Shown: positions 18,209 through 28,645, counted from the first letter of the stretch. The stretch is DNA of 64,000 nucleotides from Actinocatenispora rupis (GCF_016861975.1 NZ_BOMB01000007.1:165126-229125); one strand, 5' to 3'. The notes: generated by a model from the sequence alone, not told the origin. Made by a program: numbers and translations.

Positions 18209-19567
18209 ATGGTGTGGGTCGGTGCGACGGCATCCGGGATCGCCAACGCGGTGCGCCGGGGGGACGCGACCGCCGGCGAGGTGGTCGACGCGCACCTGCG
18301 CGCGCTCGCCCCGGCCGACGACCGGCTGCGCGCGTTCCGCGAGGTGCGCACGGTGCCCGCGCTCGGCGAGGCCGGCATCGTCGACGACCTGCCCGACCTG
18401 GGTGGTCTCGCGCTCGCCGGCGTACCGGTCGCGGTCAAGGAGAACACCCCGATCGCCGGCGAGACCCGCTGGTACGGTTCGGCCGCGGCCAGCCTGCCGC
18501 CCGCCGAAGCCGACCACGAGGTCGTACGGCGGCTCCGCGGTGCCGGCGCCGTCGTGCTCGGGAGTACGCGGATGCCGGAGTTGGGGCTGTTCGCGGTGAC
18601 CGACGACGGGACCGGCATCACCCGTAACCCGTGGGACGAGGAGCGTACGCCGGGCGGGTCGTCCGGCGGGTCGGCCGCCGCCGTCGCCGCCGGCATGGTG
18701 CCGCTGGCGCACGGCAACGACGGTCTCGGCTCGCTGCGCATCCCGGCCGCCTGCTGCGGGCTGCTCGGCTTCAAGCCCGGTCACGGCGTGGTGCCGGCCG
18801 ACATCGGCGAGACCGACTGGTTCGGCATGGTGGAGAACGGCGTGCTCGCCACCACCGTCGACGACGCCGCGCTCGGCTTCGCGGTGCTCGCCGACCAGGT
18901 CGGCCGCCGGTACACGACGCCGCCGCGGCTGTCGGTCGCCGTCTCCCTGCGCAGCCCGGTCGCCGGCGTCTTCCCCGACACCGCCGTACGGGACGCGGTC
19001 GGCCGGGTCGCCCGGCTGCTCGTCGGCGCCGGCCACGACGCGCGCCGCGCCGACCCGCGGTACCCGGTGGGTCTGGTGAAGGCGACGCTCGCCCGCTGGT
19101 TCGCCGGGGCGTACGCGGACGCGGCGCCGTTCGAGCGGGCCGAGTTGCAGCGGCGGACCCGGTGGCACGCCGCGATCGGTTCCGTCGCGTTCGGCCGCGG
19201 CATGGTCCGCGAGCAGGACGCGACCCGGTGGTACGACGAGTGTCTCGGCTTCTTCGAGCGGCACGACCTGCTGCTCACCCCGGTACTCGCCGGCCCGCCG
19301 CCGCCCGCCCGCCGCTGGTCCGAGCGCGGCTGGCTGGCCAACGTCATCACCTCGACGCGGTACGCGCCGTACGCCGCGCCGTGGAACGTGGCGGGGTTGC
19401 CGGCGCTGACCGTACCGGCGGGGACGCGGCCGGACGGGCTGCCCGCCGCCGTGCAGCTGGTGGCGCCGCCGGGCGGCGAGTGGCTGCTGCTCGCCGTCGC
19501 CGCCCAGATCGAGGCCGCCGCCCCGTGGCCGCGGCACGCCCCCGGCTGGCCCCTCGACCCCGCCTGA
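18209..19567 (+). CDS. Amidase signature-family hydrolase
   Basis: 452-residue amidase. The Ser-cisSer-Lys triad is visible as Lys77 (VAVKEN), Ser152 in [16 protein letters not shown] and nucleophile Ser175 in [10 protein letters not shown]. The family hydrolyses amide bonds; substrates range from acetamide to Glu-tRNA (GatA), but this protein is isolated from gatCB and shorter, so a catabolic amidase is more likely. ATG 18209 lies just after GGGAGGGGG. No signal peptide. Confidence 0.9.
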   Translation: MVWVGATASGIANAVRRGDATAGEVVDAHLRALAPADDRLRAFREVRTVPALGEAGIVDDLPDLGGLALAGVPVAVKENTPIAGETRWYGSAAASLPPAEADHEVVRRLRGAGAVVLGSTRMPELGLFAVTDDGTGITRNPWDEERTPGGSSGGSAAAVAAGMVPLAHGNDGLGSLRIPAACCGLLGFKPGHGVVPADIGETDWFGMVENGVLATTVDDAALGFAVLADQVGRRYTTPPRLSVAVSLRSPVAGVFPDTAVRDAVGRVARLLVGAGHDARRADPRYPVGLVKATLARWFAGAYADAAPFERAELQRRTRWHAAIGSVAFGRGMVREQDATRWYDECLGFFERHDLLLTPVLAGPPPPARRWSERGWLANVITSTRYAPYAAPWNVAGLPALTVPAGTRPDGLPAAVQLVAPPGGEWLLLAVAAQIEAAAPWPRHAPGWPLDPA

Positions 19568-19627
19568 CCGTACTGCCGGCCGGCGCCGCGGACAGGTCGC
19601 CGGAGGTGCCGACCCGGTCGCCGGTAC

Positions 19628-19663
19628 GCCGAACCCGGCACCCACGCGGGCACCGGGTTCGGC
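19628..19663. terminator. Terminator between the amidase and the convergent membrane-protein gene
   Basis: GCCGAACCCGG pairs perfectly with CCGGGTTCGGC around a 14-nt loop containing further GC pairs. It can serve both convergent genes. Confidence 0.75.
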
Positions 19664-19712
19664 TCAACCACAACGGATTCGGGTGCCGGCCCCGTGGCCG
19701 GCGGGACGGCGG

Positions 19713-20228
19713 TCAGCTGAAGGGCTTGGTCACCATCAGCACGATGATCGCGATGAACAGCAGCGCGACGAGGCCGCCGATGGCGCTGACCCGGGCACGT
19801 ACGGAACTGAGGCGGGCGTGCTCGGCCAGCTCGGACGCGGTCGCGCTGACCGTCTCCTCCGGCTCGTCGCCCTTCGCCGGCTTCGGCGCGTCCGGTACGC
19901 CGGCGGTCAGCAGCTTCGCCGCCCGCCGCAGGTCCGGTACGAGGACGGCGAGCACGAGGACCAGGGCGATCACGTACAGCGTCATGGAGATCGTGATCCA
20001 GGGGTCACCGAGGCTGAACCGGTTGCTCTTGCTGCCGGCCACGCCGAAGCCGAGCAGGAACACCACGATCGAGGCGAGCCCGTAGACGGTGGTCTGGCGG
20101 GCGGCGTCGCCGACGGCGGACGCGTCCCGCTTGCGGATCGAGCGCATCGCCGTCATCGGGATCATCGCCAGCGGCCCGATCAGGAAGATCGCCAGAAGCA
20201 CGTGCAAGGTCAGCAGCAGCGTGAACAT
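19713..20228 (-). CDS. DUF2269-like integral membrane protein
   Basis: 171-residue protein with four hydrophobic helices (about residues 2-25, 48-66, 78-98 and 150-168) and an acidic/charged stretch (about 108-140) between helices 3 and 4. It resembles DUF2269-type actinobacterial membrane proteins; function unknown. ATG 20228 opens directly on helix 1. It is divergent from the kdp locus, with the 142-bp gap holding kdp regulatory candidates. Confidence 0.7.
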   Translation of the reverse strand: MFTLLLTLHVLLAIFLIGPLAMIPMTAMRSIRKRDASAVGDAARQTTVYGLASIVVFLLGFGVAGSKSNRFSLGDPWITISMTLYVIALVLVLAVLVPDLRRAAKLLTAGVPDAPKPAKGDEPEETVSATASELAEHARLSSVRARVSAIGGLVALLFIAIIVLMVTKPFS

Positions 20229-20291
20229 GGCATAGAGCGTACGTGCCCGACATCGCGGACGGGTGCGCCGGACGGCAGCGGCGGGGCGTGT

Positions 20292-20304
20292 TAGCGAACC
20301 GCTA
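20292..20304. promoter_or_regulatory. Perfect dyad upstream of the kdp locus
   Basis: TAGCG-AAC-CGCTA is a perfect palindrome about 80 bp upstream of the first kdp small ORF. It is a candidate KdpE or other regulator site; E. coli KdpE sites are T-rich and do not resemble it, so the regulator is open. Confidence 0.3.
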
Positions 20305-20327
20305 GCGGCGGGTCGGGCGCCGTTAGG

Positions 20328-20343
20328 GATCCGTCAGCGGATC
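20328..20343. promoter_or_regulatory. Small perfect hairpin in the kdp leader
   Basis: GATCCG-TCAG-CGGATC forms a 6-bp stem with a tetraloop 28 bp before the first kdp small ORF. It may be an RNA leader element or part of an operator. Confidence 0.3.
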
Positions 20344-20370
20344 TGGCCGCCGCCCGGCGCCGGCGGAACC

Positions 20371-20463
20371 GTGGGATCCGTGTTGGACATCCTCTTCATC
20401 GCGCTGACCGTCGCGTTCTTCGGTCTCCTCGCGCTCGTGGCCAAGGGGGTCGAACGGCTGTGA
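20371..20463 (+). CDS. 30-residue membrane peptide preceding kdpF
   Basis: Reads VGSVLDILFIALTVAFFGLLA then LVAKGVERL: one hydrophobic helix with a basic C-terminus. A similar small peptide precedes kdpF in many actinobacterial kdp operons, but no function is established. GTG 20371 or GTG 20380 could be the start (30 or 27 residues). Its TGA overlaps the GTG of kdpF, so the two are coupled. Confidence 0.6.
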   Translation: MGSVLDILFIALTVAFFGLLALVAKGVERL

Positions 20464-20546
20464 AGGCTGAGGACCTCGTCGGCCTCGTCATCGTGGTCGC
20501 GCTGATCGGTTTCCTGGTCCGCGCCCTCCTCTTCCCGGAGAAGTAA
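20460..20546 (+). CDS. kdpF: KdpF, small subunit of the potassium-transporting ATPase
   Basis: 28-residue single-helix peptide (VKAEDLVGLVIVVALIGFLV followed by RALLFPEK) that stabilises the KdpABC complex in the membrane. GTG 20460 overlaps the stop of the upstream peptide; TAA 20544-20546 is 6 bp before kdpA. Recognised by size, helix and position. Confidence 0.85.
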   Translation: MKAEDLVGLVIVVALIGFLVRALLFPEK

Positions 20547-20552
20547 CCCCCC

Positions 20553-22214
20553 ATGAATCCCACCCTCGCGGCGGTGCTCTCGGTGGGGCTGCTGGTCGCG
20601 GCCCTCGTCGTCGTGCACCGACCCCTCGGTTCCTACCTGGCCCGGGTGTACTCGGGCACCACCCACCTCAGAGTCGAGAGGCTGCTGTACCGGCTGTCCG
20701 GTGTGGACGGTGACGGCGAGCAGCGCTGGCCGGCGTACCTGCGCAGCGTGCTGGCGTTCTCGGCGGTCTCCGTCCTCCTGCTGTACGGGCTCCAGCGCGT
20801 GCAGCACTGGCTGCCGCTGTCGCTCGGTCGGCAGAACGTCGCACCGGACATGTCCTGGAACACGGCCGCCAGCTTCGTCACGAACACCAACTGGCAGTCG
20901 TACTCGGGCGAGCAGGTGATGGGTCACCTGGTCCAGATGGCCGGCCTGGCGGTGCAGAACTTCGTGTCGGCGGCGGTCGGCCTGGCCGTGGCGGTCGCGC
21001 TGATCCGCGGACTGGCGCGCAGCCGTACCGACCGGCTCGGCAACTTCTGGGTCGACCTCACGCGCGGCTCGCTGCGGGTGCTGCTGCCGCTGGCGTTCGT
21101 GGCGGCGGTCGTACTGGTCGGCTTCGGCGCGGTGCAGAACTTCACGCACGGGTTCGACGCGCACACCGTGCAGGGCGCGACCCAGCACATCCCGGGCGGG
21201 CCGGTGGCGAGCCAGGAGTCCATCAAGGAACTCGGCACCAACGGCGGCGGCTTCTACAACGCCAACTCGGCGCACCCGTTCGAGAACCCGACCTCGTTCA
21301 CGAACCTGTTCGAGGTGTTCCTGATCCTGCTCATCCCGTTCTCCCTGCCGTACGCGTTCGGCCGGATGGTCGGCGACCGGCGCCAGGGGTACGCGGTGGT
21401 GGCGGCGATGGCGGTCATCTGCCTGGGCGCGGTCGTCGCGTCCGGTGTGGTGGAGGCGCACCATCCGGGTGCGGCCCCGACCGCGGCCGGCGCGTCGATG
21501 GAGGGCAAGGAGACCCGCTTCGGCGTCCTCGCCTCGTCCCTGTTCTCCGTCGGTACGACGATGACGTCGACGGGTGCGGTGGACTCGTGGCACGACTCGT
21601 ACACGGCGCTGGGTGGCGGGGTCACGCTGTTCGACATGCACCTGGGCGAGGTCACGCCCGGTGGCGTCGGATCCGGCCTGTACGGCGCGCTCGTGCTCGC
21701 CGTCCTCGCCGTGTTCCTCGCCGGGCTGATGGTCGGCCGGACCCCGGAGTACCTGGGGAAGCGGATCGGCGCGCGGGAGATGAAGCTCGTCGGGCTGTAC
21801 ATCCTCGTCATGCCGGCGACGGTGCTGGTGTTCACCGGCATCGCGGTCGTCACGAAAATGGGCACCTCGTCGATCCTCAACCCGGGACCGCACGGCCTCT
21901 CCGAGATCCTGTACGCGTACACGTCGGCGGCGAACAACAACGGCTCGGCGTTCGGCGGCCTGTCCGCGAACACCATGTTCTACAACGTGACGACCGGGCT
22001 GTCCGTCCTCATCGGACGGTTCGTGCCGATCGTGTTCGTCCTGGCGCTCGCCGGTTCGTTGGCGAAGCAGCAGAAGGTCCCGGCGTCGGCGGGCACCATG
22101 CCGACCCACACGCCGCTGTTCACCGTGCTGTTCGTCGGCGTGATCCTGATCGTCGCCGGCCTCACGTTCCTGCCGGCACTGGCGCTCGGCCCGCTCGCCG
22201 AGGGGCTGGCATGA
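20553..22214 (+). CDS. kdpA: KdpA, potassium-translocating channel-like subunit
   Basis: 553-residue polytopic subunit that selects and binds K+. The four filter-like loops are present: [38 protein letters not shown] and [14 protein letters not shown] 20553 follows kdpF by 6 bp. The kdpB ATG overlaps its TGA. About ten hydrophobic segments; family length is usual (550-560). Confidence 0.97.
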   Translation: MNPTLAAVLSVGLLVAALVVVHRPLGSYLARVYSGTTHLRVERLLYRLSGVDGDGEQRWPAYLRSVLAFSAVSVLLLYGLQRVQHWLPLSLGRQNVAPDMSWNTAASFVTNTNWQSYSGEQVMGHLVQMAGLAVQNFVSAAVGLAVAVALIRGLARSRTDRLGNFWVDLTRGSLRVLLPLAFVAAVVLVGFGAVQNFTHGFDAHTVQGATQHIPGGPVASQESIKELGTNGGGFYNANSAHPFENPTSFTNLFEVFLILLIPFSLPYAFGRMVGDRRQGYAVVAAMAVICLGAVVASGVVEAHHPGAAPTAAGASMEGKETRFGVLASSLFSVGTTMTSTGAVDSWHDSYTALGGGVTLFDMHLGEVTPGGVGSGLYGALVLAVLAVFLAGLMVGRTPEYLGKRIGAREMKLVGLYILVMPATVLVFTGIAVVTKMGTSSILNPGPHGLSEILYAYTSAANNNGSAFGGLSANTMFYNVTTGLSVLIGRFVPIVFVLALAGSLAKQQKVPASAGTMPTHTPLFTVLFVGVILIVAGLTFLPALALGPLAEGLA

Positions 22215-24421
22215 GTACGGACCCGAGCGTCGCCGGGCGACGCGCACCGGTACCCGGTGACCGGCGCGGGACGGGCCCGGTCGACACCAAGGAGAACGAG
22301 TCGATGTCTACAGTGGACGTTCACAGTGGACGGTCCACATCGGACGGTCCGGCCACCCCGGGCGGACCGCACGGACCCCGCCGTACGACGGGAAGGGCCG
22401 GCGGGTTGCTGGATCCGGCGACGCTGGCGCGCTCGCTGCCGGCGGCGCTGGCGAAGCTCGACCCGCGGCACATGGTCCGCAACCCGGTCATGTTCGTGGT
22501 GGAGGTCGGTTCGGTCGTCACGACCGTACTGGCGGTCGTCGACCCGTCCGTGTTCGCCTGGGTGATCGCCGTCTGGCTGTGGATCACCGCCATCTTCGCG
22601 AACCTGGCGGAGGCGGTGGCGGAGAGCCGAGGCAAGGCGCAGGCGGACTCGCTGCGCCGGGCCCGTACGGACGTGACGGCGCGGCTGCTGGTGGACGACA
22701 CCGCCGGCGAGCGGGCCGTACCGGGTACCGAGCTGACGGTCGGGGACCGGGTCGTCTGCGAGGCCGGGGACACGATCCCGGGCGACGGCGAGGTGGTCGA
22801 GGGCGTCGCGAGCGTCGACGAGTCGGCCATCACCGGCGAGTCCGCACCGGTGATCCGGGAGGCCGGCGGCGACCGGTCGGCGGTGACCGGCGGCACCCGC
22901 GTCCTGTCCGACCGGATCGTCGTACGGATCACGACGAGGCCCGGGGAAACGTTCCTGGACAAGATGATCGGCCTCGTCGAGGGCGCGTCCCGGCAGAAGA
23001 CGCCGAACGAGATCGCGCTGAACATCCTGCTCGCCGGACTCACGATCGTGTTCCTGCTGACGATCGCGGCGTTGCAGCCGATGGCGGTCTACTCGCACGC
23101 CCGGCAGTCCGTCATCGTGCTGTGCGCGCTGCTGGTCTGCCTCATCCCGACCACGATCGGCGCACTGTTGAGCGCGATCGGCATCGCCGGGATGGACCGC
23201 CTGGTGCAGCGCAACGTCCTCGCGCTGTCCGGCCGGGCGGTCGAGGCGGCCGGCGACGTGTCCACGCTGCTGCTGGACAAGACCGGCACGATCACCATGG
23301 GCGCCCGGCAGGCGTCGGAGTTCGTCCCGGTCGGCGGCTGCGACCCCGAGCGGCTAGCGTCCGCCGCGCAGCTCGCCAGCCTCGCCGACGAGACCCCCGA
23401 GGGCCGCTCCGTCGTCGTGTACGCCAAGGAGAGGTACGGGCTGCGCGGGCGCGAGGTCACCGACGCGCACTTCGTACCGTTCTCGGCGGAGACCCGGATG
23501 TCGGGCGTCGACCTGCCCGACGGCACCCAGGTACGCAAGGGTGCCGCGGCCGCGGTCATGCACTGGGTACGGCAGGGCGGCGGCGAGGTGCCCGACGGTA
23601 CGTCGGCGGCGGTGGACGCGGTGTCCGGCACCGGCGGTACGCCACTGCTGGTGGCGACGCGGCCGGCGGGCGGCACAGCCGAGGTGCAGGGCGTCATCCA
23701 CCTCAAGGACGTCGTCAAGGAGGGCATGGCCGACCGCTTCGGCGAGCTGCGCCGGATGGGCATCCGTACCGTGATGATCACCGGTGACAACCCGCTGACC
23801 GCGGCGGCCATCGCCGAGGAGGCCGGCGTCGACGACTACCTCGCCGAGGCGAAGCCGGAGGACAAGCTCGCCCTGATCCGCAAGGAACAGGAGGGCGGCC
23901 ACCTCGTCGCCATGACCGGCGACGGTACGAACGACGCGCCCGCGCTGGCGCAGGCGGACGTCGGCGTGGCCATGAACACCGGGACCATGGCGGCGAAGGA
24001 GGCCGGCAACATGGTCGACCTCGACTCCAACCCGACGAAGCTCATCGAGATCGTGGAGATCGGCAAGCAGCTGCTGATCACCCGGGGCGCGCTGACCACC
24101 TTCTCGGTGGCCAACGACGTGGCGAAGTACTTCGCGATCATCCCGGCCATGTTCGCCTCGGTGTTCCCGGGCCTGGACCGGCTCAACGTCATGCAGCTGC
24201 ACAGTTCCACGTCGGCCATCGCGTCGGCGGTCATCTTCAACGCGATCATCATCGTGCTGCTGGTACCGCTGGCGATGCGGGGCGTGAAGTACCGGGCGCG
24301 GTCGGCGGCCTCGCTGCTGCGCCGCAACGTCCTGATCTACGGGCTGGGCGGCATCGTCGTCCCGTTCGTCGGCATCAAGCTCATCGACCTGCTCGTCTCG
24401 CACATCCCGGGATTGGGGTGA
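22211..24421 (+). CDS. kdpB: KdpB, P-type ATPase catalytic subunit
   Basis: Catalytic subunit of the K+ pump. Phosphorylated Asp356 is in LLLDKTGTI, with TGES in the actuator domain and the hinge motif [16 protein letters not shown] near the C-terminus. ATG 22211 overlaps the kdpA stop (ATGA) with GAGGGG upstream, giving 736 residues; ATG 22304, nine bases after AAGGAG, would give 705 and a phosphorylation site nearer to the usual position, so the first 31 residues are uncertain. Overlaps kdpC by 4 nt. Confidence 0.96.
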   Translation: MSTDPSVAGRRAPVPGDRRGTGPVDTKENESMSTVDVHSGRSTSDGPATPGGPHGPRRTTGRAGGLLDPATLARSLPAALAKLDPRHMVRNPVMFVVEVGSVVTTVLAVVDPSVFAWVIAVWLWITAIFANLAEAVAESRGKAQADSLRRARTDVTARLLVDDTAGERAVPGTELTVGDRVVCEAGDTIPGDGEVVEGVASVDESAITGESAPVIREAGGDRSAVTGGTRVLSDRIVVRITTRPGETFLDKMIGLVEGASRQKTPNEIALNILLAGLTIVFLLTIAALQPMAVYSHARQSVIVLCALLVCLIPTTIGALLSAIGIAGMDRLVQRNVLALSGRAVEAAGDVSTLLLDKTGTITMGARQASEFVPVGGCDPERLASAAQLASLADETPEGRSVVVYAKERYGLRGREVTDAHFVPFSAETRMSGVDLPDGTQVRKGAAAAVMHWVRQGGGEVPDGTSAAVDAVSGTGGTPLLVATRPAGGTAEVQGVIHLKDVVKEGMADRFGELRRMGIRTVMITGDNPLTAAAIAEEAGVDDYLAEAKPEDKLALIRKEQEGGHLVAMTGDGTNDAPALAQADVGVAMNTGTMAAKEAGNMVDLDSNPTKLIEIVEIGKQLLITRGALTTFSVANDVAKYFAIIPAMFASVFPGLDRLNVMQLHSSTSAIASAVIFNAIIIVLLVPLAMRGVKYRARSAASLLRRNVLIYGLGGIVVPFVGIKLIDLLVSHIPGLG

Positions 24422-25026
24422 CCATCGTGCGTACCGGATGGATCCGCCAGCATGTGGCGGCGCTTCGGATCCTGGTCGTGCTGACCGTGATCCTCGGCCT
24501 CGGGTACCCGGTGGCCACGTGGGCGGTCGGCCAGGTGCTGTTCCGGAACCACGCGCAGGGCTCGCCCGTCGAGTCCGACGGCCGGGTCGTCGGCTCCCGC
24601 CTGATCGGGCAGAACTTCACCGGCGCGGCGTGGTTCCACCCGCGCGCCTCCCTCGCCGGCGCGAAGGGGTACGCGGCCGGCGGTGACGGCGCCGACGGCA
24701 GCGGCGGCTCCAACCTCGGGCCGTCCAACCCCGAGCTGGTCAAGGCGATCCGGGCCCGCCGGGCCGCCGTGGCCAGGGAGAACGGCGTCGCCCCGACCCA
24801 GGTACCGCCGGACGCGGTGACGGCGTCGGCGTCCGGGCTCGACCCGGACATCTCCCCGGAGTACGCCGCGATCCAGGTCAACCGGGTCGCGAAGGCCCGG
24901 AACGTGCCGGCGGCGGACGTACGCCGGCTGGTCGAGCGGTACACGTACGGGCGGCAGCTCGGGGTGCTCGGCGACCCGCACGTCAACGTACTGGAGCTGA
25001 ACCTCGCCGTGGCGAAGCTCGGGTGA
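24418..25026 (+). CDS. kdpC: KdpC, accessory subunit of the potassium ATPase
   Basis: 202-residue subunit with one N-terminal membrane helix (about residues 16-40) and an extracytoplasmic domain bearing the family signatures [16 protein letters not shown] and [25 protein letters not shown] 24418 overlaps the kdpB stop; GTG 24427 is an alternative. Stabilises and helps K+ loading of KdpAB. Confidence 0.95.
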   Translation: MTIVRTGWIRQHVAALRILVVLTVILGLGYPVATWAVGQVLFRNHAQGSPVESDGRVVGSRLIGQNFTGAAWFHPRASLAGAKGYAAGGDGADGSGGSNLGPSNPELVKAIRARRAAVARENGVAPTQVPPDAVTASASGLDPDISPEYAAIQVNRVAKARNVPAADVRRLVERYTYGRQLGVLGDPHVNVLELNLAVAKLG

Positions 25027-25111
25027 CGCGGCCCCGGCGGTGTGCCGTGACCACGTGTCGCGCCACACCGCCGGTACGGGTGCCGGGCCGGGAACGGGAA
25101 GACAGGGCACG

Positions 25112-27649
25112 ATGGACGACGTGGCACGCGGACGGCTGCGGATCTACCTGGGCATGGCGCCCGGCGTCGGCAAGACGTACGCCATGCTCTCCGAGGGGCA
25201 GCGCGGCCTGGCCCGCGGCAAGGACGTGGTGGTCGGCGTCGTCGAGACGCACGGCCGGGCGGCCACCGCGAAGCTCCTCGACGGGTTCGAGGTGGTGCCG
25301 CGCCGGACCCTCGTGTACCGGGGCGCGGAGTTCACCGAGATGGACCTGGACGCGGTGCTCGCCCGGCGCCCGCAGCTGGCGCTGGTCGACGAGCTGGCGC
25401 ACAGCAACGTCCCCGGCAGCCGGCACGCGAAGCGCTGGGAGGACGTCGAGGAACTGCTCGCCGCCGGCATCGACGTCATCACCACCGTCAACATCCAGCA
25501 CCTCGAATCCCTGAACGACGTCATCGAGCGGATCACCGGCGTCGTCCAGCAGGAACGCATCCCCGACGAGGTCGTACGCCGGGCCGAGGCCATCGAACTG
25601 GTGGACATGTCCCCCGAGGCGCTGCGGCGCCGGATGGCGCACGGCAACGTGTACCCGTCGGACCGGATCGACGCCGCCCTCGCCCACTACTTCCGCCCCG
25701 GAAACCTGATCGCACTGCGCGAACTGGCGCTGCTGTGGGTCGCCGGCCGCGTCGACGAGGCGCTCCAGCGGTACCGGCACGAGCACAGCATCGACACCCC
25801 GTGGGAGACCACCGAACGCATCGTCGTCGGGCTGACCGGCGGACCCGAGGGCGACACCCTGATCCGGCGCGGCGCCCGGATCGCGGCCCGGGTCGGCGGC
25901 GGCGAACTGCTCGCCGTACATGTGACCCGGTCGGACGGGCTGTCCGGGGCCAGCCCGAAGCAGCTCGCCCGGCAGCGGCTCCTGGTCGAACAGCTCGGCG
26001 GCGGGTTCCACCAGGTCGTCGGCGACGATCCGGCGACCGCCATGCTGGACTTCGCCCGCGCCGAGAACGCCACCCAGGTCGTCGTCGGCGCCAGCCGCCG
26101 CGGCCGGCTCACCACGTTCCTCACCGGGGAGGGCGTCTCCGCCCGGGTGGTCCGCGAGTCCGGACCGATCGACGTGCACATCGTCACGCACGAGAAGGCC
26201 GGCCGGCGCGGCGGTCCCGCGCTGCCCGCCATGTCCGGCGGCCTCACCGTCGCCCGGCAGCTCCGCGCCTCCATCGCCGGAGTCGTACTGCTGGTGGCGC
26301 TCACCGCGGTACTCGTACCGCTGAAGGGGCCGCTCAACCTCACCACCGAACTCCTGCTGTACCTGGTGGCCGTGGTCGCGATCGCCCTGATGGGCGGGAT
26401 GTGGCCGGCACTCGGCGCCGCGGTCGTCGGCACCCTGCTGGCGAACTTCTTCTTCACCCCACCGCTGCACACGCTGACCATCAACGAACGCAACAACATC
26501 ATCGCGCTCGGCGTGTTCCTCGCGGTCGCGGTGATGGTGAGCCTCGCCGTGCACCGCGCCGCGGAACGTACCCGGCGGGCGGCGCGCGCGGCGGCCGAGG
26601 CGCAGACCCTCGCCCGACTCGCCGGCAGCGTACTGCGGGGCGATCACGGGCTGCCGGCGCTGCTGGACCAGATCCGCGAGACGTTCGCGCTGTCCGGGGT
26701 GGCGCTCACCGAACGCGACGCCGACGGCGGCTGGCACACCGTACGGTCGACCGGCGAGGTGCCGGACAACCCGGAGGTCCGCGTCCAGGTCGGGGAACGC
26801 TTCCTGCTCGTCGGCGCCGGCCGCCTGCTCCCCGCCTCCGACCGCCGCGTACTCGACGCCTTCGCGGTGCACGCCGCCGCCGCCCTCGAACGCGGCCGCC
26901 TCGCCGAACGCGCCGCCGAGGCCACCGGGCTCGCCGCCACCGACCGGCTGCGTACCGCGCTGCTCCGGGCCGTCGGGCACGACCTGCGCTCCCCGCTCGC
27001 CTCCGCCAAGGCCGCCGTGTCCAGCCTGCGCGGGCACGACGTCGCGTGGAGCGAGGAGGAACGCGACGAACTGCTCGCCACCGCCGACGAATCCCTCGAC
27101 CGGCTGCACCGCCTCGTCGACAACCTGCTCGACATGAGCCGACTCCAGGCCGGCGTACTGTCCGTCGCGCCCGCCGCCACCGGCGTCGACGAGATCGCCG
27201 TACGCGCCGTCGACTCGCTCGGCCCGCTCGCCGCCCACGTCGACGTACGGATCCCCGACGCGCTGCCCGCCGCCCTCGCCGACCCCGTACTCGCCGAACG
27301 GGTCGTCGCCAACCTCGTCGGCAACGCCGTCAAGCACAGCCCGCGCGACCGCCCGCCGCTCGTCACCGCCAGCTGCCTCGGCGAAGCCCTCCAGCTGCGC
27401 GTCGTCGACCACGGCCCCGGCGTACCACCGGCCGAATGGGACCGGATCTTCACACCGTTCCAGCGGCTCGGCGACCGCGGCACCGGAGTCGGCCTCGGCC
27501 TCGCCCTGTCCCGCGGACTCGCCGAAGCCATGGATGGCACCCTGGTACCGGAAGAAACCCCCGGCGGCGGGCTCACCATGGTGTTCACCCTGCCGGCGGT
27601 CGCACCCGGCCGGGTTCCCGGGCCCTACCCGTCGGACCCGTTGAGCTAG
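25112..27649 (+). CDS. kdpD: KdpD, potassium/turgor sensor histidine kinase
   Basis: 845-residue sensor kinase. Order: KdpD N-terminal ATP-binding domain with Walker A GMAPGVGKT (residues 14-22), a Usp-like domain (about 225-350), four closely packed membrane helices (about 385-485), a GAF-like region, then the dimerisation helix with His623 in VGHDLRSPL and a HATPase domain with NLVGNAVKHS and GTGVGLGLAL. ATG 25112 was chosen since the N-terminal domain starts ten codons later and AGGG lies at proper spacing. It is 85 bp after kdpC and 9 bp before kdpE. Confidence 0.95.
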   Translation: MDDVARGRLRIYLGMAPGVGKTYAMLSEGQRGLARGKDVVVGVVETHGRAATAKLLDGFEVVPRRTLVYRGAEFTEMDLDAVLARRPQLALVDELAHSNVPGSRHAKRWEDVEELLAAGIDVITTVNIQHLESLNDVIERITGVVQQERIPDEVVRRAEAIELVDMSPEALRRRMAHGNVYPSDRIDAALAHYFRPGNLIALRELALLWVAGRVDEALQRYRHEHSIDTPWETTERIVVGLTGGPEGDTLIRRGARIAARVGGGELLAVHVTRSDGLSGASPKQLARQRLLVEQLGGGFHQVVGDDPATAMLDFARAENATQVVVGASRRGRLTTFLTGEGVSARVVRESGPIDVHIVTHEKAGRRGGPALPAMSGGLTVARQLRASIAGVVLLVALTAVLVPLKGPLNLTTELLLYLVAVVAIALMGGMWPALGAAVVGTLLANFFFTPPLHTLTINERNNIIALGVFLAVAVMVSLAVHRAAERTRRAARAAAEAQTLARLAGSVLRGDHGLPALLDQIRETFALSGVALTERDADGGWHTVRSTGEVPDNPEVRVQVGERFLLVGAGRLLPASDRRVLDAFAVHAAAALERGRLAERAAEATGLAATDRLRTALLRAVGHDLRSPLASAKAAVSSLRGHDVAWSEEERDELLATADESLDRLHRLVDNLLDMSRLQAGVLSVAPAATGVDEIAVRAVDSLGPLAAHVDVRIPDALPAALADPVLAERVVANLVGNAVKHSPRDRPPLVTASCLGEALQLRVVDHGPGVPPAEWDRIFTPFQRLGDRGTGVGLGLALSRGLAEAMDGTLVPEETPGGGLTMVFTLPAVAPGRVPGPYPSDPLS

Positions 27650-27658
27650 AAGGCGGAC

Positions 27659-28354
27659 ATGCGGGTACTGGTGGTCGACGACGAGCCGCAGATCGTCCGC
27701 GCCCTGCGGATCAACCTCACCGCACGCGGGTACGAGGTGGCCGTCGCGCCGGACGGGCGGACCGCGCTCACCGTCGCCGCGCGTACCCGGCCCGACCTGG
27801 TCGTACTCGACCTCGGACTCCCCGACATGGAAGGCACCGACGTACTCGCCGGGCTGCGCGGCTGGACCGACGCACCCGTCATCGTGCTGTCCGGGCGCAC
27901 CGACTCCCTCGACAAGGTCGAAGCCCTCGACGCCGGCGCCGACGACTACGTGACCAAACCGTTCGGCATGGACGAGCTGCTCGCCCGGATGCGCGCCGTC
28001 ACCCGCCGCTCCGCCCCCGCCACCGCCGAACCCCGCATCCCGATCGGCGAGTACGTCGTCGACCTCGCCGCCCGCCGCGTCGTCGCCGCCGACGAGTCCA
28101 CATCGGACGGACGACCCGTCGACCTGCGCCTCACCCCCACCGAATGGCGCATGCTCGAAGTCCTCATCCGCCACCCCGGCCAGCTCGTCACCAAACGCAC
28201 CCTCCTCGCCGAAGTCTGGGGCCCCGGCTACGAACGCGAGGACAACTACCTCCGGCTGTACATGACGCAGCTGCGGCGCAAGCTCGAACCCGACCCGCAC
28301 CATCCGAGGCATCTGCTGACCGAACCCGGCATGGGCTACCGCTTCCAACCTTGA
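27659..28354 (+). CDS. kdpE: KdpE, OmpR-family response regulator
   Basis: 231-residue regulator. The receiver domain has acidic pocket VVDDE, phospho-acceptor Asp51 (VVLDLGLPD), the Thr/Ser switch in VLSGR and Lys100 in VTKPF; a winged-helix DNA-binding domain follows (about 140-231: LTPTEWRMLEVL to YLRLYMTQLRRKLE and GMGYRF). It activates kdp transcription when phosphorylated by KdpD. Last gene of the locus; a long stem-loop begins 21 bp after its stop. Confidence 0.95.
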   Translation: MRVLVVDDEPQIVRALRINLTARGYEVAVAPDGRTALTVAARTRPDLVVLDLGLPDMEGTDVLAGLRGWTDAPVIVLSGRTDSLDKVEALDAGADDYVTKPFGMDELLARMRAVTRRSAPATAEPRIPIGEYVVDLAARRVVAADESTSDGRPVDLRLTPTEWRMLEVLIRHPGQLVTKRTLLAEVWGPGYEREDNYLRLYMTQLRRKLEPDPHHPRHLLTEPGMGYRFQP

Positions 28355-28374
28355 GGGTTTTGGTCGCGCGGCGG

Positions 28375-28462
28375 CCCCGTTCGCCCGCTCGCGGCGCCGA
28401 TCCCAGGCTTGTGTGCTGACGCACACGGCGCCTGTGCTCGGCTTGCGAGCGAACGAACGGGG
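28375..28462. terminator. Long compound stem-loop after the kdp operon
   Basis: CCCCGTTCGCCCGCTCGC (28375-28392) pairs with GCGAGCGAACGAACGGGG (28445-28462) at 16 of 18 positions. Inside, GGCGCC (28393-28398) can pair with GGCGCC just after a perfect GTGTGC-TGAC-GCACAC hairpin. The element starts 21 bp past kdpE and can end the kdp transcript, but its arms are partly made of the tandem repeat described separately. Confidence 0.6.
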
Positions 28463-28645
28463 CTCGCCGCGCTCCTGTCCCCACACATCACCGTTACCGC
28501 TTTTCTGGCACGGGGCGCCGATCCGCGGCTTGTGTGCTGACGCACATGGCGCCTGTGCTCGGCTTGCGAGCGAACGAACGGGGCTCGCCGCGCTCCTGTC
28601 CCCACACATCACCGTTACTGCTTCCTGGCACGGGGCGCCGATCCG
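28393..28645. repeat. Tandem 121/120-bp direct repeat, two copies plus a partial third
   Basis: Unit 1 is 28393-28513 and unit 2 is 28514-28633; about six differences separate them (near 95% identity), and a third copy breaks off after 12 bases (GGCGCCGATCCG, 28634-28645). Each unit starts with GGCGCC, contains a GTGTGC-TGAC-GCACAY hairpin and a second stem GCGAGC...GCTCGC, and ends with CCCCACACATCACCGTTA. No protein of believable composition is encoded on either strand. It fills the gap between kdpE and the GNAT gene (28355-28705). Confidence 0.9.

Noticed and set aside
18209..19567. GatA subunit of the tRNA amidotransferase
   Set aside because: Amidase signature is shared, but the gene lacks gatC/gatB neighbours and the GatA-specific length and N-terminus.
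28393..28645. CRISPR array
   Set aside because: Units are 120-121 bp with no spacers between short identical repeats, and no cas genes are present.
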